61,296 nt of DNA, taken from the NCBI RefSeq assembly GCF_001650915.1, contig NZ_LXYO01000007.1, positions 1 through 61,296 on the forward strand. The letters run 5' to 3'. The notes below the pieces were generated by a model, which saw nothing but the letters and a program-made list of their open reading frames with translations, was not told the DNA's origin and made no database searches. Below are positions 8,824 through 19,038 of the stretch, in pieces (position 1 is the stretch's first letter; each line of letters starts with the position of its first letter). The DNA comes from Marinobacter sp. EhC06 (GTDB lineage: Bacteria; Pseudomonadota; Gammaproteobacteria; Pseudomonadales; Oleiphilaceae). The position numbers and the translations under genes were made by a program.

Positions 8824-9378
8824 TCATTCTGCGGCTTCTTCGCCAACCTTGATATTGAAAATCTGTTTTTCCATGTCAACGACAACCTGCTCTCCATAGG
8901 TTGCCTTGCCGTCATTGATGGTAAATGGGACGAGCTGCGCCAACGTCGGGCCAAAAATATGTTCCATCTCCACTACCAGGACTTTGTCAGCGTTGGAATT
9001 CTTGTTTGGGTTGTCAGCCGTATAGAAAATCGCGGTGGCTCCAATCTTCCCTTTTTTGACTAACGCAATGAGAGAACGCCGGAGAACTTCAAGCGCCATC
9101 TCGGGAGGCATTGCTTCGGCCTGCCGGATGCGAATAGCTTTTACGTTATCTCCCGTGTCTGAAACCACCGCAAAGGGCTTCACTCCTCCCGTGAGTACGA
9201 TACGATCTGAAAGATTTTCAATTCCCCTCTCGTACATTCTTTCAAACTGTGTCTGAATCATTTGTTTAACCTCCTTGTCTGACTGCTCAGAGCCTTGGGC
9301 GGCTGCGAAACAAGGAGTAATAGCCAGAATCGTGAACAGTGCCAGAATCTCCTTTACGAAATACATAGGATTTCTCAT
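8824..9378 (-). CDS. Exported protein of unknown function
   Basis: I do not recognise this 184-residue protein. The ATG at 9378 follows GGAG by 8 nt and begins a signal peptide (MRNPMYFVKEILALFTILAI, cut near CFAAAQG); a longer frame to 9432 exists. The mature part has an amphipathic helix (KEVKQMIQTQFERMYERGIE) followed by a compact alpha/beta region ending QIFNIKVGEEAAE. It has no lipobox: the Cys is in the signal region before AAAQ. It is the next gene upstream of the DUF6160-like gene on the same strand, separated by 160 bp, and divergent from pabB. A periplasmic location is likely. Confidence 0.7.
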   Translation of the reverse strand: MRNPMYFVKEILALFTILAITPCFAAAQGSEQSDKEVKQMIQTQFERMYERGIENLSDRIVLTGGVKPFAVVSDTGDNVKAIRIRQAEAMPPEMALEVLRRSLIALVKKGKIGATAIFYTADNPNKNSNADKVLVVEMEHIFGPTLAQLVPFTINDGKATYGEQVVVDMEKQIFNIKVGEEAAE

Positions 9379-9603
9379 CAACAATCTCCGTCCTTTTCTC
9401 AGATGCGCCACTCTTTGGCTTAACCGGCACATCCTGATTTGTTTTTGTATTAAGAATGGCCGCGAAACTCAGTTAGAATACCGACCGGCGTTCCTAATTG
9501 GCGCCCCAACTGGAACAGCCCCTCATTAGAGCAGCGGCTCAGCAAACGCGACAACGCCCGTTTTGTGTACTGTTTATCATTTCTCGAAGAATCCGGAGGG
9601 ACC

Positions 9604-10959
9604 TTGAACCCGGCAACCATGCGTAAACTCACCCAGGAGGCCTACCATCGCCTGCTAAGCTATGCTTGCCGGGAAACGGATTTCGCCTATATCGGGAGTG
9701 TCGGTAACGGCCCGGCCCGAGGAGTTTTCAGCGGATTTACTGCCAGAGCTTTTGCCACCGAAGTACTCCAACACCCTGTGCCTGCGGATTTCTGCTCCGA
9801 TCAGCTTGCCCACAGCATGGAAAGCCTTGTCCGTCAGTTCCAGATCGACCAGGAACCAAACCCGAAATGCCTGTCGGGAGGGTGGATTGGTTTCCTGAGC
9901 TATGAGCTCGGGTATGTCAGGGAAAGCCGTCTCAAAGCGCTGTGCCCATCTGTGGATACCCCCCTTATGTCTTCAGGTTTCTATCTTTGGACGGCCACTC
10001 ACAATCGCAAGACAGATCAATATTGGCTCTGGATTCATCCGGAGTGCCCTGGCGAGACACGGAATCTACTGGAGCAGTGGCTGCGCTCGGACGAACCAGC
10101 GGCCACCACTGGATGGGCTATGGGTTCCCATTTTCAGCCCAGGCAAACACCGGATGCCTTCAGGGCAAGCGTGGAAAGGATTCGCCAATACATTGAAGCC
10201 GGTGATTGCTACCAGGCGAATCTCTCACAGGAATTCTCAGGTCATTTCATGGGGGATCCCTGGCAAGCATTCCAGGAGCTTTCGGATGCCAACCCTACGC
10301 CCTACAGCGGTTTCATCCGCGCCGGAGAGGCATCCATCCTGTCGGTCTCCCCCGAGCGTTTTCTTGAGATACACGACCGAACGGTCACCACCAGCCCCAT
10401 CAAGGGCACCAGGCCGAGGGGCGGCACTCCGGAGAGCGATTCAGCCTATGCCACTGAACTGGAAGGCTCTGAAAAGGACCTGGCCGAAAACCTGATGATC
10501 GTCGACTTACTTCGCAACGATCTCAGCCTGAACGCAAAACCGGGCAGCGTGAAAGTCGACAAACTGTTTGCCCTGGAGTCCTACCGCAACGTCCATCATC
10601 TGGTCAGCCACATCCGCGCCGAGCTGGCCGAGGGTGTCACGCCCATGAAAGCCCTGTTTGATGCTTTCCCGGGCGGATCAATCACTGGCGCGCCCAAGAT
10701 CAGGGCGATGGAGATCATCCGCGAGCTTGAACCCCATTGGCGTGGCCCTTACTGCGGCTCGATATTCTATCGCGGACTGGATGGCACGCTGGACAGCAAT
10801 ATCGCGATTCGAACCATGCTCTGTGACGGCCAAGGCACTATTCGCTGCTGGGGTGGTGGCGGTATTGTTGCGGATTCAGACCCCGAAGCTGAGTATCAGG
10901 AGACGCTCGCGAAAGTCGGGCCTTTGATGCGGTTTCTGGAAGAGTTGGTTATTGAGTGA
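9604..10959 (+). CDS. pabB: Aminodeoxychorismate synthase component I
   Basis: PabB converts chorismate and glutamine-derived ammonia to aminodeoxychorismate, the first step towards p-aminobenzoate and folate. The C-terminal chorismate-binding domain shows the family signatures SPIKGTRPRG, KDLAENLMIVDLLRNDL, GGSITGAPKIRAMEII and YCGSIFYRGLDG. I chose the TTG at 9604 because GGAGGG sits 3-4 nt upstream; an in-frame GTG at 9565 and ATG at 9619 are alternatives. It is longer than anthranilate-specific short forms but shorter than TrpE, which it resembles. It stands alone, convergent with thrH across a palindromic element. Confidence 0.93.
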   Translation: MNPATMRKLTQEAYHRLLSYACRETDFAYIGSVGNGPARGVFSGFTARAFATEVLQHPVPADFCSDQLAHSMESLVRQFQIDQEPNPKCLSGGWIGFLSYELGYVRESRLKALCPSVDTPLMSSGFYLWTATHNRKTDQYWLWIHPECPGETRNLLEQWLRSDEPAATTGWAMGSHFQPRQTPDAFRASVERIRQYIEAGDCYQANLSQEFSGHFMGDPWQAFQELSDANPTPYSGFIRAGEASILSVSPERFLEIHDRTVTTSPIKGTRPRGGTPESDSAYATELEGSEKDLAENLMIVDLLRNDLSLNAKPGSVKVDKLFALESYRNVHHLVSHIRAELAEGVTPMKALFDAFPGGSITGAPKIRAMEIIRELEPHWRGPYCGSIFYRGLDGTLDSNIAIRTMLCDGQGTIRCWGGGGIVADSDPEAEYQETLAKVGPLMRFLEELVIE

Positions 10960-10968
10960 CGCGAACAT

Positions 10969-10997
10969 GGGGTCAGATGAATTTTTCATCTGACCCC
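10969..10997. repeat. REP-like palindrome between convergent genes
   Basis: A perfect 12-bp inverted repeat GGGGTCAGATGA (10969-10980) and TCATCTGACCCC (10986-10997) encloses a 5-nt AT loop. This CTGACCCC-type palindrome resembles dispersed elements I recall from many gammaproteobacterial genomes, some near REP-associated transposases. Here it sits between the pabB stop and the thrH stop and may also act as a bidirectional terminator. Confidence 0.7.
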
Positions 10998-11009
10998 GAT
11001 TTAACCTGC

Positions 11010-11624
11010 TCAGGCGCTGTGGATCGCGCTGGCCTTAAGGAACTCCTGCTTGAGATCGTCAAAGTTATGTACCGCTGGGAAATGCGGAAACTCGTCAATC
11101 ACATTCTGCGGAGCATGGAACAGGATGCCGGCTTCGGCCTGCCCCAGCATGGTGGTGTCGTTGTAGGAATCACCGGCAGCAATCACGCGGTAATTCAGCA
11201 ACTGGAATGCCCTTACCGACTGGCGCTTGGGATCACGTTGGCGCAGCAGGTAGTTGGTAATCTGGCCGTCGTCTGCGACTTCCAGCTTATGACAAAGCAA
11301 CGCCGGGTAACCCAGTTTCTTCATCAGGGGCATGGCGAATTCGTAGAAGGTGTCAGACAGAATCACCACCTGAAAACGCTCCCGCAGCCAATCCAGAAAT
11401 TCCCGGGCGCCGGGCAGCGGGTCCAGTTCCCCGATTACTTCCTGGATCTGGGGCAACCCGTAGCCGTGCTGGTCCAGCAGCTTCAGACGCTGCTTCATCA
11501 GCACGTCGTAATCCGGAATATCGCGGGTGGTTGCCTTGAGCTCTTCAATGCCGGTCTTTTCGGCGAACGCGATCCAGATTTCCGGGATCAATACTCCTTC
11601 AAGGTCAAGGCATGCCAGTTCCAC
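11010..11624 (-). CDS. thrH: Phosphoserine phosphatase / homoserine phosphotransferase
   Basis: ThrH is a HAD-family enzyme that dephosphorylates phosphoserine and can transfer the phosphate to homoserine, linking serine and threonine synthesis. HAD motif I is unusual but family-typical (ACLDLEGVLIPE), motif II is VVILSDTFYEF, and the C-terminal acidic motif is AAGDSYNDTTML. I chose the GTG at 11624, 6 nt after AGGAG, giving 204 residues that begin MELACLDLEG as in other ThrH proteins; a TTG at 11642 would add six residues. It is monocistronic and divergent from cysH. Confidence 0.93.
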   Translation of the reverse strand: MELACLDLEGVLIPEIWIAFAEKTGIEELKATTRDIPDYDVLMKQRLKLLDQHGYGLPQIQEVIGELDPLPGAREFLDWLRERFQVVILSDTFYEFAMPLMKKLGYPALLCHKLEVADDGQITNYLLRQRDPKRQSVRAFQLLNYRVIAAGDSYNDTTMLGQAEAGILFHAPQNVIDEFPHFPAVHNFDDLKQEFLKASAIHSA

Positions 11625-11856
11625 AACGATCTCCTGCTTCAATTGGTTAAGGGCAACGTCGGTTTGTCCGTGTGCCGCTATTCGGAGCGTATGATAAGAA
11701 AAACCGGGCGGGATTGCATCGTAGAAGTGTAAACCCGGGCTCTTAAGCGCGGAATAACCATATAGATTGTCATTCCTTCAGGGTATGAGGCATTTAATGG
11801 TAGCCTTTTCGATCAGTTAGATCCTCTTGCACTCTCAGATAAGGCAATGCCGGGCC

Positions 11857-12567
11857 ATGACCGATATTCAGACCCTGCGGGAAGAGCTCGAAGACCAGAG
11901 CCCCCGCTCGATTCTCAAAGCCGCCCTCAAACAGTACGACAACATAGCCATCTCCTTCAGTGGCGCGGAGGATGTAGTGCTGATTGAAATGGCACACAAA
12001 CTGACCGACAACCTGAAGGTTTTTACCCTGGATACAGCCCGTCTTCACCCGGAAACCTACGAGTTTGTGGAGCGGGTGCGCAAGCACTACGGCATCGAGA
12101 TCGAGGTTCTGTTTCCGGATGCTCAGGAAGTTCAGGACCTGGTGGACAAGAAAGGTCTGTTCAGCTTCTACGAGGATGGACACAGTGAATGCTGCGGCAT
12201 TCGCAAGGTCAATCCCCTGCGCCGCAAGCTGGCAACCGTGGACGCCTGGATTACCGGGCAGCGCAAGGATCAGAGCCCGGGCACACGCAACGATGTACCG
12301 GTTGTTCAGGAGGACACTGCCTTCTCAACCGATGATAAGACACTGATCAAGTTCAATCCGCTGGCAAACTGGACGTCAAAAGAGGTGTGGGATTACATCC
12401 GGATGTCCGAGGCGCCCTATAACGAGCTGCACGAGAGAGGCTTCGTAAGTATCGGCTGCCAGCCCTGCACCCGTCCGGTACTGCCCGGGCAGCACGAGCG
12501 GGAGGGTCGCTGGTGGTGGGAAGAAGCTACCCAGAAAGAATGTGGCCTTCACGCCGGCAACCTTATC

Positions 12568-12579
<12 letters not shown>
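11857..12579 (+). CDS. cysH: Adenylyl-sulfate (APS/PAPS) reductase
   Basis: CysH reduces activated sulfate to sulfite in the cytoplasm using thioredoxin. The PP-loop SFSGAEDV lies near residue 35. Two Cys pairs, ECCGIRK and GCQPCTRPV, are the [4Fe-4S] ligands that mark the APS-using type seen in pseudomonads rather than the E. coli PAPS type. The catalytic Cys is in KECGLHAG at the C-terminus. The ATG at 11857 gives 240 residues and starts [12 protein letters not shown] as in relatives; an upstream in-frame start at 11827 is less likely. It converges on cysB, the regulator of its pathway. Confidence 0.95.
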
Positions 12580-13671
<1,092 letters not shown>

Positions 13672-13831
13672 CTACTTTCACACAGTTTAGACCAAAATTG
13701 CATTTACGCAGCCTCTGATAAAACCCTGGCGCGATTAAAGTGGCTTCATGGCCCTTGACTTGGTGATTACAAAGGACACAATCCTTTATGCCCTGCCAAG
13801 GCAATTCAACACTCCAGTTTTCAGGGAATCC

Positions 13832-16564
13832 ATGCTGCTTACCACCAAGTTTCTCAGGCCAACGTCAGACTCGCGCGCGGTCAAGCGTGACCGGTTGAGC
13901 GCCCTGCTTGAGCCCCAAAGCCCCAAACGGCTGAATCTGGTGATTGCGCCGGCCGGCTTTGGAAAGACCACACTGGTGGCCCAGTGGTGCTCGCGGGTTT
14001 CCTCACCGACGGCCTGGCTTTCCCTGGATGAACACGATGATGAACCCCGGCGATTCTGGCAGTACGTCATCGGCGCCTTCGAACAGGCCGGACTGGCCGG
14101 TGCAGCCGAGTTGCGTAAACAGCTCACCCATCAAACCGATGAAACATTCACCGAGACCATTACTGGCCTGATCAATACTCTGGCTCAGGATGGCAGCGCC
14201 TGGTCGTTGGTGCTGGACGATTTCCACTTTATCGGAAACCCGGCCATCCACAGGCAGTTTGGCTATTTCATCGATTATTTACCGCCGGAGATCCTGATTA
14301 CCCTGGCGTCCCGAACGGAGCCACCCTTGCCGTTGGCACGCTGGCGCGTCCGCCGATGGATCCAGGACATCCACCCTGGCCTGTTGGCCTTTTCTGAAGA
14401 CGAATGCCGGCAGTTTTTCCGCGATACCATGGGGCTTGATATCACTGACGAGGATGTCCATGCCATTGTCCGCAAAACCGAAGGCTGGGTGGCCGCCATG
14501 CAGCTATCCGCGCTTTCTTCGACGTTTTCCTGGAAGGACGCAGCCAAATCCGGAAACCAGATCAATCTGGATGAGCGCTATATAAGCGATTATGTCCTCA
14601 GCGAAGTGCTGGAACAGCAACCCCGGGATATAGCCGATTTCCTGCTTGAAACCGCCTGCTGCCCCAGGCTCTGTGCGTCTCTTTGTGACTCAATCCGTGA
14701 GTCGGACGACAGCCAGGAGATGCTCGAAAAGCTCCTGAGCCAGAACCTGTTCCTGATTCCGCTGGATACCCGGAACGAATGGTTCCGATACCACGACCTG
14801 TTCCGGGATGCGCTGTTGCTAAGGATCAGTCACACAGAACCGGAGAAGGCAACGTACCTCTGGCAACGCACTGTGGAATGGTTATTGGCCCACGGTCATG
14901 TTCAGGAGGCCATTGCCCAGATTGTCCGTCAGGAGGACTGGTCGTGGCTGGCCCGGGTACTGGCGGAACATGGCAACAATCTGATCCATAGTGGTTATCA
15001 CCTTCCCGTGCTGGACTGGCTCGATGCCCTGCCAAAGGAACTGGTAACCGATCATCCGCAGCTCCAGATGCTCCGGATCTGGGGACTGTTCTTTGCGAAT
15101 CGGGTGGACACGCTCGAGCCTCTACTGTCGGCACTTGAGGATCTGCTGGACCGGCAGGTAGCTGATTCCCATCCGGATGCCGAAGGGGCCCTGGGGTTGC
15201 AAAGCGAGATCTCGCTGATGCGCTCGTATTTAGCCCGAACCCGGAGTGACGACAAAAGCGCCGCCGACCTCACCCGACAGGTGCTCAGGGAGATAGACCA
15301 CACCCGTATCCCTTTGAAGTCCGTAACCTATTACGGGCTGGGCCTTGATTACTACGGCAAGGGTGAGCTTACCGAGGCCGAAGACGCGCTCCAGTCTGCC
15401 GTTCGTTATGGACAGGTGGAACATAAGCCCAGCACCGTGCTCTCCAGCGGCGGCCTGTTGGCGTGGATTCAGTACAACCGGGGTGATATCGATCTGGCGC
15501 TGGAAACCTGCACCGACATCCGGCAATGGGTAGACCGACACTACTCAGACCCCAGCCAACCAAGACTCATCTCCTGCTGGCAGAACAGCACCCTGTGTGA
15601 AATCCACCGGGAGCGAAATCATCCCCAGCTCGCCACCACGCACCTCCAGCCTCTGCTGGAGCATGTTGAACGGGGCACGGAGCCGGGGCAGCACGTAATC
15701 ATTCAATACGTTCGTGGTCACCTTGCCTTCAGCGAGGGCAAACTTGAGGACGCAATTGAGGCCCTGGAAGATGCTTCCCAGACAGGCCGAAAGCGCCGCG
15801 AGCAGATTGTTTTCGAGCCGCCTGCCAGCACCGCTCTTCTTGCCCGGTGCTATCTTGCCGCCGGTCACCCGGAAAAGGCACGTGCCAGCCTGGATTCCAG
15901 GCCCGACACCGAATTCACGAACCCGCTTCACCTCGAACAAAGCCGGATCAGCGAAGCTCGTGTGCTGGTGGCACTTAACCAGCCAGAGCGTGCCCAGGAA
16001 ATACTCAGCGCCTTACTGAAACCGGCTGAACGCAATGCCCACAACCGTCACCTGGTGGAGATACTGTTGGTCTACGGCGAGGCCCTTGCACAACAGGAGC
16101 GGAAAGACGAATCGGAACAGATGCTGACCCGTGCTGTAACCCTGGCTTCCGAGGCCGGGTTCATGCGGCTGTTTGCCGAAGAGAGTCCGGATCTTCGTAC
16201 CCTACTGCTGGATCTGCCCGCGCTGAACGCACCTGGCAGCTGGAACGCCAACGTCAGGAAGATGCTTGTTGATCAAAGAGAGTCTGGTCAGATACACCTC
16301 AAAAGCAGCATAAGCTCAGGGGCCAGTGTGCCTGAACGTCCGGCAATTGATCCGGAAGCACTACCGGAACCACTCAGCCAAAGAGAGCTGGAAGTGCTGG
16401 AGTTGATTCACGAGGGGCATGCCAATAAGGATATTGCCTCAAAAATGAAGGTCGCGCCGGCTACCGTAAAAGCTCATATTCGCAACCTCTACGGCAAACT
16501 GGGCGTCGGCCGCAGGACCGAGGCACTGGCTCGGGCCCGGGATCTGGGGCTACTGGAAGGCTGA
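13832..16564 (+). CDS. MalT-like LuxR family transcriptional activator (LAL)
   Basis: This 910-residue protein is a large ATP-binding LuxR regulator of the MalT/AlkS type. The P-loop APAGFGKTTL is at about residues 39-48 and a MalT-like ATPase region follows. A TPR-like helical repeat region spans roughly 380-780, and a LuxR helix-turn-helix (LSQRELEVLELIHEGHANKD ... VKAHIRNLYGKLGV) occupies the last 70 residues. I chose the ATG at 13832 because MLLTTKFLRP aligns with the MalT N-terminus and AGGGAA lies upstream; a start at 13748 is possible. The inducer and targets are unknown. A non-coding region with direct repeats and a CRP-type site follows immediately and may be its target. Confidence 0.9.
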   Translation: MLLTTKFLRPTSDSRAVKRDRLSALLEPQSPKRLNLVIAPAGFGKTTLVAQWCSRVSSPTAWLSLDEHDDEPRRFWQYVIGAFEQAGLAGAAELRKQLTHQTDETFTETITGLINTLAQDGSAWSLVLDDFHFIGNPAIHRQFGYFIDYLPPEILITLASRTEPPLPLARWRVRRWIQDIHPGLLAFSEDECRQFFRDTMGLDITDEDVHAIVRKTEGWVAAMQLSALSSTFSWKDAAKSGNQINLDERYISDYVLSEVLEQQPRDIADFLLETACCPRLCASLCDSIRESDDSQEMLEKLLSQNLFLIPLDTRNEWFRYHDLFRDALLLRISHTEPEKATYLWQRTVEWLLAHGHVQEAIAQIVRQEDWSWLARVLAEHGNNLIHSGYHLPVLDWLDALPKELVTDHPQLQMLRIWGLFFANRVDTLEPLLSALEDLLDRQVADSHPDAEGALGLQSEISLMRSYLARTRSDDKSAADLTRQVLREIDHTRIPLKSVTYYGLGLDYYGKGELTEAEDALQSAVRYGQVEHKPSTVLSSGGLLAWIQYNRGDIDLALETCTDIRQWVDRHYSDPSQPRLISCWQNSTLCEIHRERNHPQLATTHLQPLLEHVERGTEPGQHVIIQYVRGHLAFSEGKLEDAIEALEDASQTGRKRREQIVFEPPASTALLARCYLAAGHPEKARASLDSRPDTEFTNPLHLEQSRISEARVLVALNQPERAQEILSALLKPAERNAHNRHLVEILLVYGEALAQQERKDESEQMLTRAVTLASEAGFMRLFAEESPDLRTLLLDLPALNAPGSWNANVRKMLVDQRESGQIHLKSSISSGASVPERPAIDPEALPEPLSQRELEVLELIHEGHANKDIASKMKVAPATVKAHIRNLYGKLGVGRRTEALARARDLGLLEG

Positions 16565-16579
16565 CACCCAAGGGAGCCT

Positions 16580-16601
16580 AAATGTGATGAGCATCACATT
16601 T
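16580..16601. promoter_or_regulatory. CRP/Vfr binding site, perfect palindrome
   Basis: Ten-base arms AAATGTGATG and CATCACATTT are separated by two bases, giving the exact CRP core TGTGA-N6-TCACA. It starts 16 bp after the regulator stop codon, and no protein gene begins downstream on the plus strand. Its centre is about 85 bp upstream of the start I infer for the candidate small RNA, an upstream class I activator position. Confidence 0.85.
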
Positions 16602-16622
16602 TGCTTCAACTATCTAAGCCCG

Positions 16623-16653
16623 CTACGCCCTTTGGACGATCCGTCTACGCCCT
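16623..16653 (+). promoter_or_regulatory. Direct repeats CTACGCCCT, 22 bp apart
   Basis: CTACGCCCT occurs at 16623-16631 and again at 16645-16653, two helical turns apart. They lie just upstream of a TACTAT -10-like element at 16663-16668 that lacks a good -35. This is the layout expected for tandem activator sites; the adjacent MalT-like regulator is an obvious but unproven candidate. Confidence 0.5.
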
Positions 16654-16675
16654 CTAATCCCCTACTATTATTCCA

Positions 16676-16807
16676 ACGGTGAGGGAAACCTCACCAGGAA
16701 TTCTGAAACTTCAGGCCTTCAGATTTCTTGTTCCGCGTTGTTTCGACGCCCGGGTTCGAAAGAACCCATTTGATGAGAGCCAACCCTCCGGGGGCGGCTC
16801 TTTTTTT
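16676..16807 (+). ncRNA. Candidate small RNA (CRP-type promoter region)
   Basis: The stretch has no convincing reading frame but is strongly structured. Hairpin 1 is GGTGAGG-GAAA-CCTCACC (16678-16695) with a GNRA tetraloop. Hairpin 2 is TCTGAA/TTCAGA (16702-16723). Hairpin 3 is GGGTTC-GAAA-GAACCC (16752-16767), again with a GNRA loop. It ends at a rho-independent terminator with seven T residues. The 5' end near 16676 is inferred from the TACTAT element at 16663. Upstream are direct repeats and a perfect CRP site. I do not recognise the RNA family. Confidence 0.6.
16776..16807 (+). terminator. Rho-independent terminator
   Basis: AGAGCC (16776-16781) pairs with GGCTCT (16796-16801), with an inner CCC/GGG stem, and is followed directly by TTTTTTT. 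It is 212 bp beyond the regulator gene and ends the candidate small RNA. Confidence 0.88.
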
Positions 16808-16833
16808 ATGGCTGAATGGTTTGTCGATGAGAT

Positions 16834-19038
16834 CTAACGTTCGATAATTCGGCGGAAAGGCGGCAAGGCATCCAGCAGCAGCTGACCATACCGCCGGGCA
16901 ATGATCCTGCGATCCAGAATGGTCACCCTGCCAGTATCCTGTTCGGTTCTAAGTAGCCGGCCCACCGCCTGGACCAGTTTGATCGAAGCATCCGGAACGG
17001 TGATTTCCATAAAGGGATTACCGCCTCGTTGGGTTACCCACTCTGCCAGGCTCGCCTCAATAGGGTCATCGGGCACTGAAAACGGCAGACGGGTGATCAC
17101 AACGTGGTGCAGGTACTTTCCGGGCAAATCGATGCCCTCGGCAAAGCTGGCAACGCCAAACAGGACACTGGGCCGTCCCTCATCCACCCGGCTGCAATGC
17201 TGCCTGAGCACCTCGCCCTTGGCCATATCGTCCTGGGTGATGATCAGCTCCGGGTAATCAGGGGCAAGAGCGTCCCGAACCTGCTGCATCTGGCGCCGGG
17301 AAGTGAACAATACCAACGTCGCTTTCTCGCCGGCCCACAGGTCCGGCAGTCGTTTAACAAGCTCATCAGCAAAACCGTCGTCCGTCGGCATGGCGGACAT
17401 CGCCGGCACCTCGACCGTCGCCATCTCGCCATAGCGGAATGAGCTGGGAACAACCAGGAAGCGGCTGCCCTGGGGTAATCCCGCCCGGGCGTTCAGGCGA
17501 TCAAACCTGCCCAGGGCGGTCAGGGTGGCACTGGTGAGCACGGCGCCGTAGGCCCGGGACCATAGCCGGGAGTAAAGGAGGTTGTCCGCCAGTACCGGTG
17601 AACTGTAAAGCGTAATGTCTTCGGCATGGTCCCAGCGTTGACGCACAGCCCAGCGGGCCGGTGGCGGGCTTTTCTGCACTGGCGGCCTGGATTCCTTCTC
17701 TTCACCCGCTTCAGAATCCGTTTCTGACTCGCTGGCGGGTTTTGCATTGCCCTGCTCGCACCAGGCGGTCCAGAGTCTCAACTGGTCCTCGGCCCTTGCG
17801 TGGAAAGAGCCAATCACCGGGTACCATGCTTCTGCGGTTTCCCGGTCAATCTCATGTTCCTTGCGCTCGTCGAATGCTCCCTGCAGTTCGTCTGCAAGAA
17901 CGCCAAGCTGGCGGACCATATTGGCGGTCGCAATGCGGCTCTCGGCTGATAGATCTGCCATGGCTTCCGGCAGTTCACCCTCCGGATAACGCCATTGGGC
18001 CGTCCGGCGCTCCTCGTTGAACTCCCACCCGGTATTCTGCTCGGCTTCCTCGTAAACCCGGTTCAGCACGAGATCCACTTCCCTTGAGGCAGAACTGACG
18101 CGATCCAGGGACTTGGCGGCCTGGGTGCCGGCTGCCAGATAAGGCTGCATTTTAACAAGCGCCTGGGAAAGCTGTTTCAGCCATTGCCGGGTGGCGTTAA
18201 GCGGGAGCGACGCCGCAAAGTGGTTCAGCGCTTTGTCCGGAAGATGATGAGCCTCATCAAAGATATACAGGGCATTCTCCGGCTCCGGCAAAATCGCCCC
18301 GCCGCCCAAGGCCAGATCGGCCAGCACCAGGTCGTGGTTGGCTACCACGATATCAGCATCGTCGAGATCTTTACGGGCATCGAAAAACGCGCAGCTGTCA
18401 AAGTAGCTGCAATGGCGGTTGGTGCACTGGCGGTGGTCCGTGGTCACCTGTCGCCAGACATCGTCCGGAATCTGCTCCGGCCAATGGTCCCGGTCACCGT
18501 CCCATTCCCGTGAACCATAACTTGCCAGCATCTCTTCAAAGAACGCCCGGGTACCAGGTTCTTCGTTTTTGGGGCCATCCAGCAGGAACAGAGGCATGGT
18601 GTCACTGTCGGTGTTTCCCTCATCGTGCAAACGTGCTTCCAGTCGGGACATGCACAGGTAGCGGCCACGGCCTTTAGCGAGCGTCCAGTTGAAGTCCATC
18701 TTGCTGTGCTTCTTCAGGTCCGGGAGGTCCTTGAGCACGATCTGGTCCTGTAAGGCGACGGTCGCGGTGGATATAACCAGCGTTTTGCCCAGGGCTTTAG
18801 CCACCGGAATGGCGGCGATCAGGTAAGCAAGGGTCTTGCCGGTACCTGTACCCGCCTCCACAACACAGGCCGCAGCCGGAGAGGTTCTCTGGCCATCGTT
18901 CTCTGTGATATCACCCATGTACTTGGCAATTTCGGCAATCATCAGACGCTGACCATAGCGCGCCCGAATGTCCTTGCCGGCAAGCACATCGCGATAGCCT
19001 TGCTGGATGGATTGCTTGATGTCGTCGGTGAGAGCCAT
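16834..19038 (-). CDS. dinG: ATP-dependent DNA helicase DinG
   Basis: DinG is an XPD-like superfamily 2 iron-sulfur helicase that unwinds DNA 5' to 3' and resolves R-loops and other structures. The 734-residue protein shows the Walker A EAGTGTGKT near residues 61-69, the DEAH box FDEAHHLPD, and iron-sulfur ligands in GRYLCMS and QCTNRHCSYFDSC. The C-terminal helicase motifs include FGVASFAEGIDLPG and VQAVGRLLRTEQD. Its ATG overlaps the gspB stop by one base, so it is the last gene of the mlaA-patatin-exeA-gspB operon. Confidence 0.95.
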   Translation of the reverse strand: MALTDDIKQSIQQGYRDVLAGKDIRARYGQRLMIAEIAKYMGDITENDGQRTSPAAACVVEAGTGTGKTLAYLIAAIPVAKALGKTLVISTATVALQDQIVLKDLPDLKKHSKMDFNWTLAKGRGRYLCMSRLEARLHDEGNTDSDTMPLFLLDGPKNEEPGTRAFFEEMLASYGSREWDGDRDHWPEQIPDDVWRQVTTDHRQCTNRHCSYFDSCAFFDARKDLDDADIVVANHDLVLADLALGGGAILPEPENALYIFDEAHHLPDKALNHFAASLPLNATRQWLKQLSQALVKMQPYLAAGTQAAKSLDRVSSASREVDLVLNRVYEEAEQNTGWEFNEERRTAQWRYPEGELPEAMADLSAESRIATANMVRQLGVLADELQGAFDERKEHEIDRETAEAWYPVIGSFHARAEDQLRLWTAWCEQGNAKPASESETDSEAGEEKESRPPVQKSPPPARWAVRQRWDHAEDITLYSSPVLADNLLYSRLWSRAYGAVLTSATLTALGRFDRLNARAGLPQGSRFLVVPSSFRYGEMATVEVPAMSAMPTDDGFADELVKRLPDLWAGEKATLVLFTSRRQMQQVRDALAPDYPELIITQDDMAKGEVLRQHCSRVDEGRPSVLFGVASFAEGIDLPGKYLHHVVITRLPFSVPDDPIEASLAEWVTQRGGNPFMEITVPDASIKLVQAVGRLLRTEQDTGRVTILDRRIIARRYGQLLLDALPPFRRIIER

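Noticed and set aside
10956..11732. Plus-strand frame of 258 codons across thrH
   Set aside because: It is antisense to a clear ThrH gene and starts inside the palindromic region; no domain is visible.
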